DNA from: Nitrospira sp.
GTDB taxonomy: Bacteria; Nitrospirota; Nitrospiria; Nitrospirales; Nitrospiraceae
DNA length: 64,000 nucleotides
Reading direction: 5' to 3'
Assembly (NCBI GenBank): GCA_024998595.1
Contig: JACOEK010000001.1
Location: 310,001 to 374,000 of the forward strand
The notes beneath the pieces are model-generated. The model searched no databases and was not told the DNA's origin. It worked only from the letters and a program-made list of their open reading frames with translations. This document shows positions 62,164 through 64,000 of this stretch, in pieces (positions within the stretch are counted from its first letter, which is position 1; each line of letters starts with the position of its first letter). A program made the position numbers and the translations under genes.

Positions 62164-62493
62164 ATGCACACCATTCTCTTGCTGACCATCTCCAACATCT
62201 TCATGACCTTCGCTTGGTATGGGCACCTCAAGTACAAGGAGTCGCCGCTGTGGATTGCGATTCTTGCCAGTTGGGGCATCGCGTTCGTGGAGTACTGCTT
62301 CCAGGTGCCGGCCAATCGTATCGGCCATTATGAGTTCACCGCGGCGCAGCTCAAGACGATACAGGAGGTGATCACGCTCATCGTGTTCTGCGTATTCTCC
62401 GTCCTCTATCTCAAGGAGGAGCTGAAATGGAACTATCTGGTGGGATTCGGCATGATGATCGGCGCCGTGTTCTTTGTCTTCAAAGAATGGTGA
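62164..62493 (+). CDS. DUF486 small membrane protein
   Basis: The 109-residue protein has four hydrophobic helices and matches the DUF486 pattern: TISNIFMTFAWYGHLKY, then WGIAFVEYCFQVPANRIGH, the conserved AAQLKTIQEVITLIVFC and a terminal GAVFFVFKEW. The family is related to small drug/metabolite transporters, but its function is unknown. The ATG at 62164 follows a strong GAGGAGG site. It stands alone downstream of uvrA. Confidence 0.88.
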   Translation: MHTILLLTISNIFMTFAWYGHLKYKESPLWIAILASWGIAFVEYCFQVPANRIGHYEFTAAQLKTIQEVITLIVFCVFSVLYLKEELKWNYLVGFGMMIGAVFFVFKEW

Positions 62494-62723
62494 CATTCGC
62501 GCCACAGCCTCCGCCTGTCCGCTGACCCTCCTTGAGACGGGCATTCCTCTCTTTGCCCCGCAGCTGACCCGTCCATTCCCAGCTTAGTGATCTCGCTAGG
62601 GCCTTTCTGCTCCTACTCCTAGGGTAATAACCAGGCTCTCCTTTACCCTGGGCCATGTACAACAAGGTGAGAGTTGCGTTGAATGAAAAGTGTTCACTGG
62701 CGAGTCATGACAAGGAGGTCTGT

Positions 62724-63152
62724 ATGAAATCATCCACATCTATTCAAAACTTAGCCATTGCCCTCTGTGTGGCGGCCACCGGCCTCACGGTCGGAGGGTG
62801 CAACACCACCAAAGCTACGGTCGATACAACCGTCAATTTTTTCTCCAGCACGAGCCCGAATGAACTCTTTACGTCCGATGGCATGGTCGTGAAGGAACAG
62901 AAGATCAATTTGTTCGCTGGGGTCGCGTATGAAAATCTGCGGCAGGAAGCGGCGACGGGCAGCGGGCAGTATGTGACTGCGCTGGCCTCGCTCTACGAAA
63001 TTCCCGCCGCCAGGCAAGGGGAGTTCGGGCAGGTCCTGCAGCGCAAGCATGCCGATTTATTTGCGGCGGATCTTGAACAGGATCGTAGCGCGCACCTGAA
63101 AATGGTGGCGGCCTTGAATCGCGAGCTTATGGCGGCAGCGCTATTACCGTAA
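62724..63152 (+). CDS. Lipoprotein of unknown function
   Basis: The 142-residue product has a lipoprotein signal (IQNLAIALCVAATGLTVGGC) with the lipobox cysteine at about residue 27, so it is membrane-anchored. The mature domain is helical, with YVTALASLYEIPAARQGEFG and HLKMVAALNRELM. I do not assign a family with confidence. The ATG has an AAGGAGGT site. It precedes the 30-residue membrane peptide by 24 bp and the crystallin-like gene by about 180 bp on the same strand. Confidence 0.75.
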   Translation: MKSSTSIQNLAIALCVAATGLTVGGCNTTKATVDTTVNFFSSTSPNELFTSDGMVVKEQKINLFAGVAYENLRQEAATGSGQYVTALASLYEIPAARQGEFGQVLQRKHADLFAADLEQDRSAHLKMVAALNRELMAAALLP

Positions 63153-63176
63153 TCCAGGGCTCACAAGGAGGTCTCC

Positions 63177-63269
63177 ATGGGAACGATGGGAAAAGGCTTC
63201 ATTCTCTGGTTGTTGGGCGTGCCGGCCAGCATTCTCGTGCTGCTGTGGTTCCTGGGGATCTTGAAATAA
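63177..63269 (+). CDS. 30-residue membrane peptide
   Basis: The reading frame encodes a single hydrophobic helix (MGTMGKGFILWLLGVPASIL, then a Leu/Trp-rich stretch ending GILK). The ribosome site AAGGAGGT lies 7 nt before the ATG, as strong as that of the lipoprotein gene before it. Short one-helix peptides of this type with a GKG...LW start are widespread but poorly described. Function unknown. Confidence 0.6.
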   Translation: MGTMGKGFILWLLGVPASILVLLWFLGILK

Positions 63270-63334
63270 CCGTCGTCTCATCTGGCTACTACAGTCAGGA
63301 CGATGACAATATGACCACTGATGGGAGGTGTGCG

Positions 63335-63718
63335 ATGCGAGGGAAACTCATTCCGCTGATGACAGTCGGCCTGGCTCTGGTGGGACTACCGGTCTTTGCC
63401 GCCGATTTGGAAACGCAGGTGATAGACAAGAACTGCTTCATGGAAATCTTCGAAGACGACAACTTCGATGTCGATGACCCGCACGTCGTCCTTCAAGGCC
63501 CGAAGGAATATGCCACATTAAAGAATCTGGCGGGCAAGGATTGGAGTAACGATATCGAAAGTGTGATTGTGGGCTCTAATGCCACGGTGCGCGCGTATGA
63601 AGACAAAGACTTCAAGGGGACGGAGATCGCCTTCGCGCCGGGACAGCGGGTGCCCAATCTAGGCAAGCTGGACATGGCGAACGACATCGAGTCGCTCAAG
63701 ATCAGCTGCGGCAAGTGA
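63335..63718 (+). CDS. Secreted beta/gamma-crystallin-like protein
   Basis: The 127-residue protein has a signal peptide (MRGKLIPLMTVGLALVGLPVFA). Two crystallin Greek-key motifs follow: FMEIFEDDNFD...WSNDIESVIV and VRAYEDKDFKG...MANDIESLKI. The paired NDIES sequences resemble the calcium-binding N/D-N/D-x-x-S/T-S motif of microbial crystallins. Two cysteines remain (KNCFME, KISCGK). It probably is a periplasmic or surface calcium-binding stability domain. The ATG at 63335 follows a GGGAGGT site. Confidence 0.8.
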   Translation: MRGKLIPLMTVGLALVGLPVFAADLETQVIDKNCFMEIFEDDNFDVDDPHVVLQGPKEYATLKNLAGKDWSNDIESVIVGSNATVRAYEDKDFKGTEIAFAPGQRVPNLGKLDMANDIESLKISCGK

Positions 63719-63745
63719 ACAATTAGGGGAGAACCGGTCCGGCCT

Positions 63746-64000
63746 TCAGTGAAACCAGCGGTCGTACATATAGAACAAATCGAGCGTCAGGCGGGCGCCG
63801 AAGGTCGGGCCGTAATCCTTCTGATTGATGAGATCGTTCCACGTTTCGAAGGTAAACGCAGAATAGCGTAGCGCCAGCGATACAAATCGTTCCTCCAGCG
63901 CGTCCCCCCGGTGGTCTACAAACAAGCCGGAATCCACGGTCACCGCCAGTTCAACTTCCCACGGCGTCCAATCCTTCCAGCGGTGATAGTTCCCCAATCC
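63746..64000 (-). CDS. C-terminal part of an outer-membrane-like protein (cut by window edge)
   Basis: The frame stays open to the right edge of the window. The visible 80-odd residues alternate polar and hydrophobic residues like beta-barrel strands (VELAVTVDSGLF, RFVSLALRYSAFTFETW, GARLTLDLFYMYDRWFH) and end in aromatic residues. The true start lies outside. Convergent with the crystallin-like gene. Specific identity is not clear. Confidence 0.5.
   Translation of the reverse strand, partial: GLGNYHRWKDWTPWEVELAVTVDSGLFVDHRGDALEERFVSLALRYSAFTFETWNDLINQKDYGPTFGARLTLDLFYMYDRWFH

Overview
The window looks like a chromosomal segment of a Nitrospira-type bacterium (phylum Nitrospirota). This is an inference from gene content: many PAS/GAF histidine kinases, fused universal-stress/PCP_red/rubredoxin proteins, larB and larC, ubiE/menG and high G+C. 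No rRNA marker is present to prove it. I saw no phage, insertion sequence, CRISPR array, rRNA or tRNA.

Layout. 1-17900 is mostly housekeeping: a MarR regulator divergent from a HEAT-repeat protein, a metallophosphoesterase pair, truD, a split arginine dihydrolase/ornithine-cyclodeaminase-like pair, gpsA-larB, larC, a cation antiporter overlapping pdxA, rsmA, ftsK-lolA and a 2OG-Fe(II) oxygenase. 17900-29500 is a minus-strand signalling block: TonB receptor, REC plus seven PAS domains, orphan substrate-binding protein, sensor kinase and hybrid kinase. A decayed second TonB receptor copy lies just upstream of the intact one. 30000-43700 is a minus-strand surface-protein island: two large tandem two-partner-secretion (TPS) exoproteins, their TpsB transporter, a periplasmic TPR-CHAT protease-like protein and two DUF928 proteins. 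It is flanked by two tiny single-pass membrane proteins and a ribbon-helix-helix regulator. 44300-50400 holds a FadL-type porin, a hybrid kinase with a V4R-like sensor and a RoxA-like di-heme cytochrome. 50700-59100 holds a Usp-PCP_red-rubredoxin/radical-SAM/CopD-like operon, a B12 radical SAM protein, ubiE and an ODP di-iron protein with a helical partner. 59300-64000 holds uvrA, a DUF486 protein, a lipoprotein, a 30-residue membrane peptide, a beta/gamma-crystallin-like protein and a partial outer-membrane protein.

The most interesting signal is regulatory. Five places on the minus strand carry a sigma-54 -24/-12 element (GG-N10-GC). Each has, 113-126 bp upstream, one or two 16-bp palindromes of the form GTATC-N6-GATAC, paired at 21-22 bp where doubled. 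These modules precede the hybrid kinase, the TonB receptor block (a degenerate copy), both tiny membrane-protein genes (one leading into the TPS/CHAT/DUF928 island) and the cytochrome-kinase-porin operon. This is what one enhancer-binding protein controlling a single surface/uptake/sensing regulon would look like. No rpoN or enhancer-binding protein is encoded in the window.

A second pattern is that several housekeeping genes (marR, the HEAT gene, gpsA, ftsK, uvrA) have a -10 element 7-10 nt before the start codon, which predicts leaderless or nearly leaderless mRNAs.
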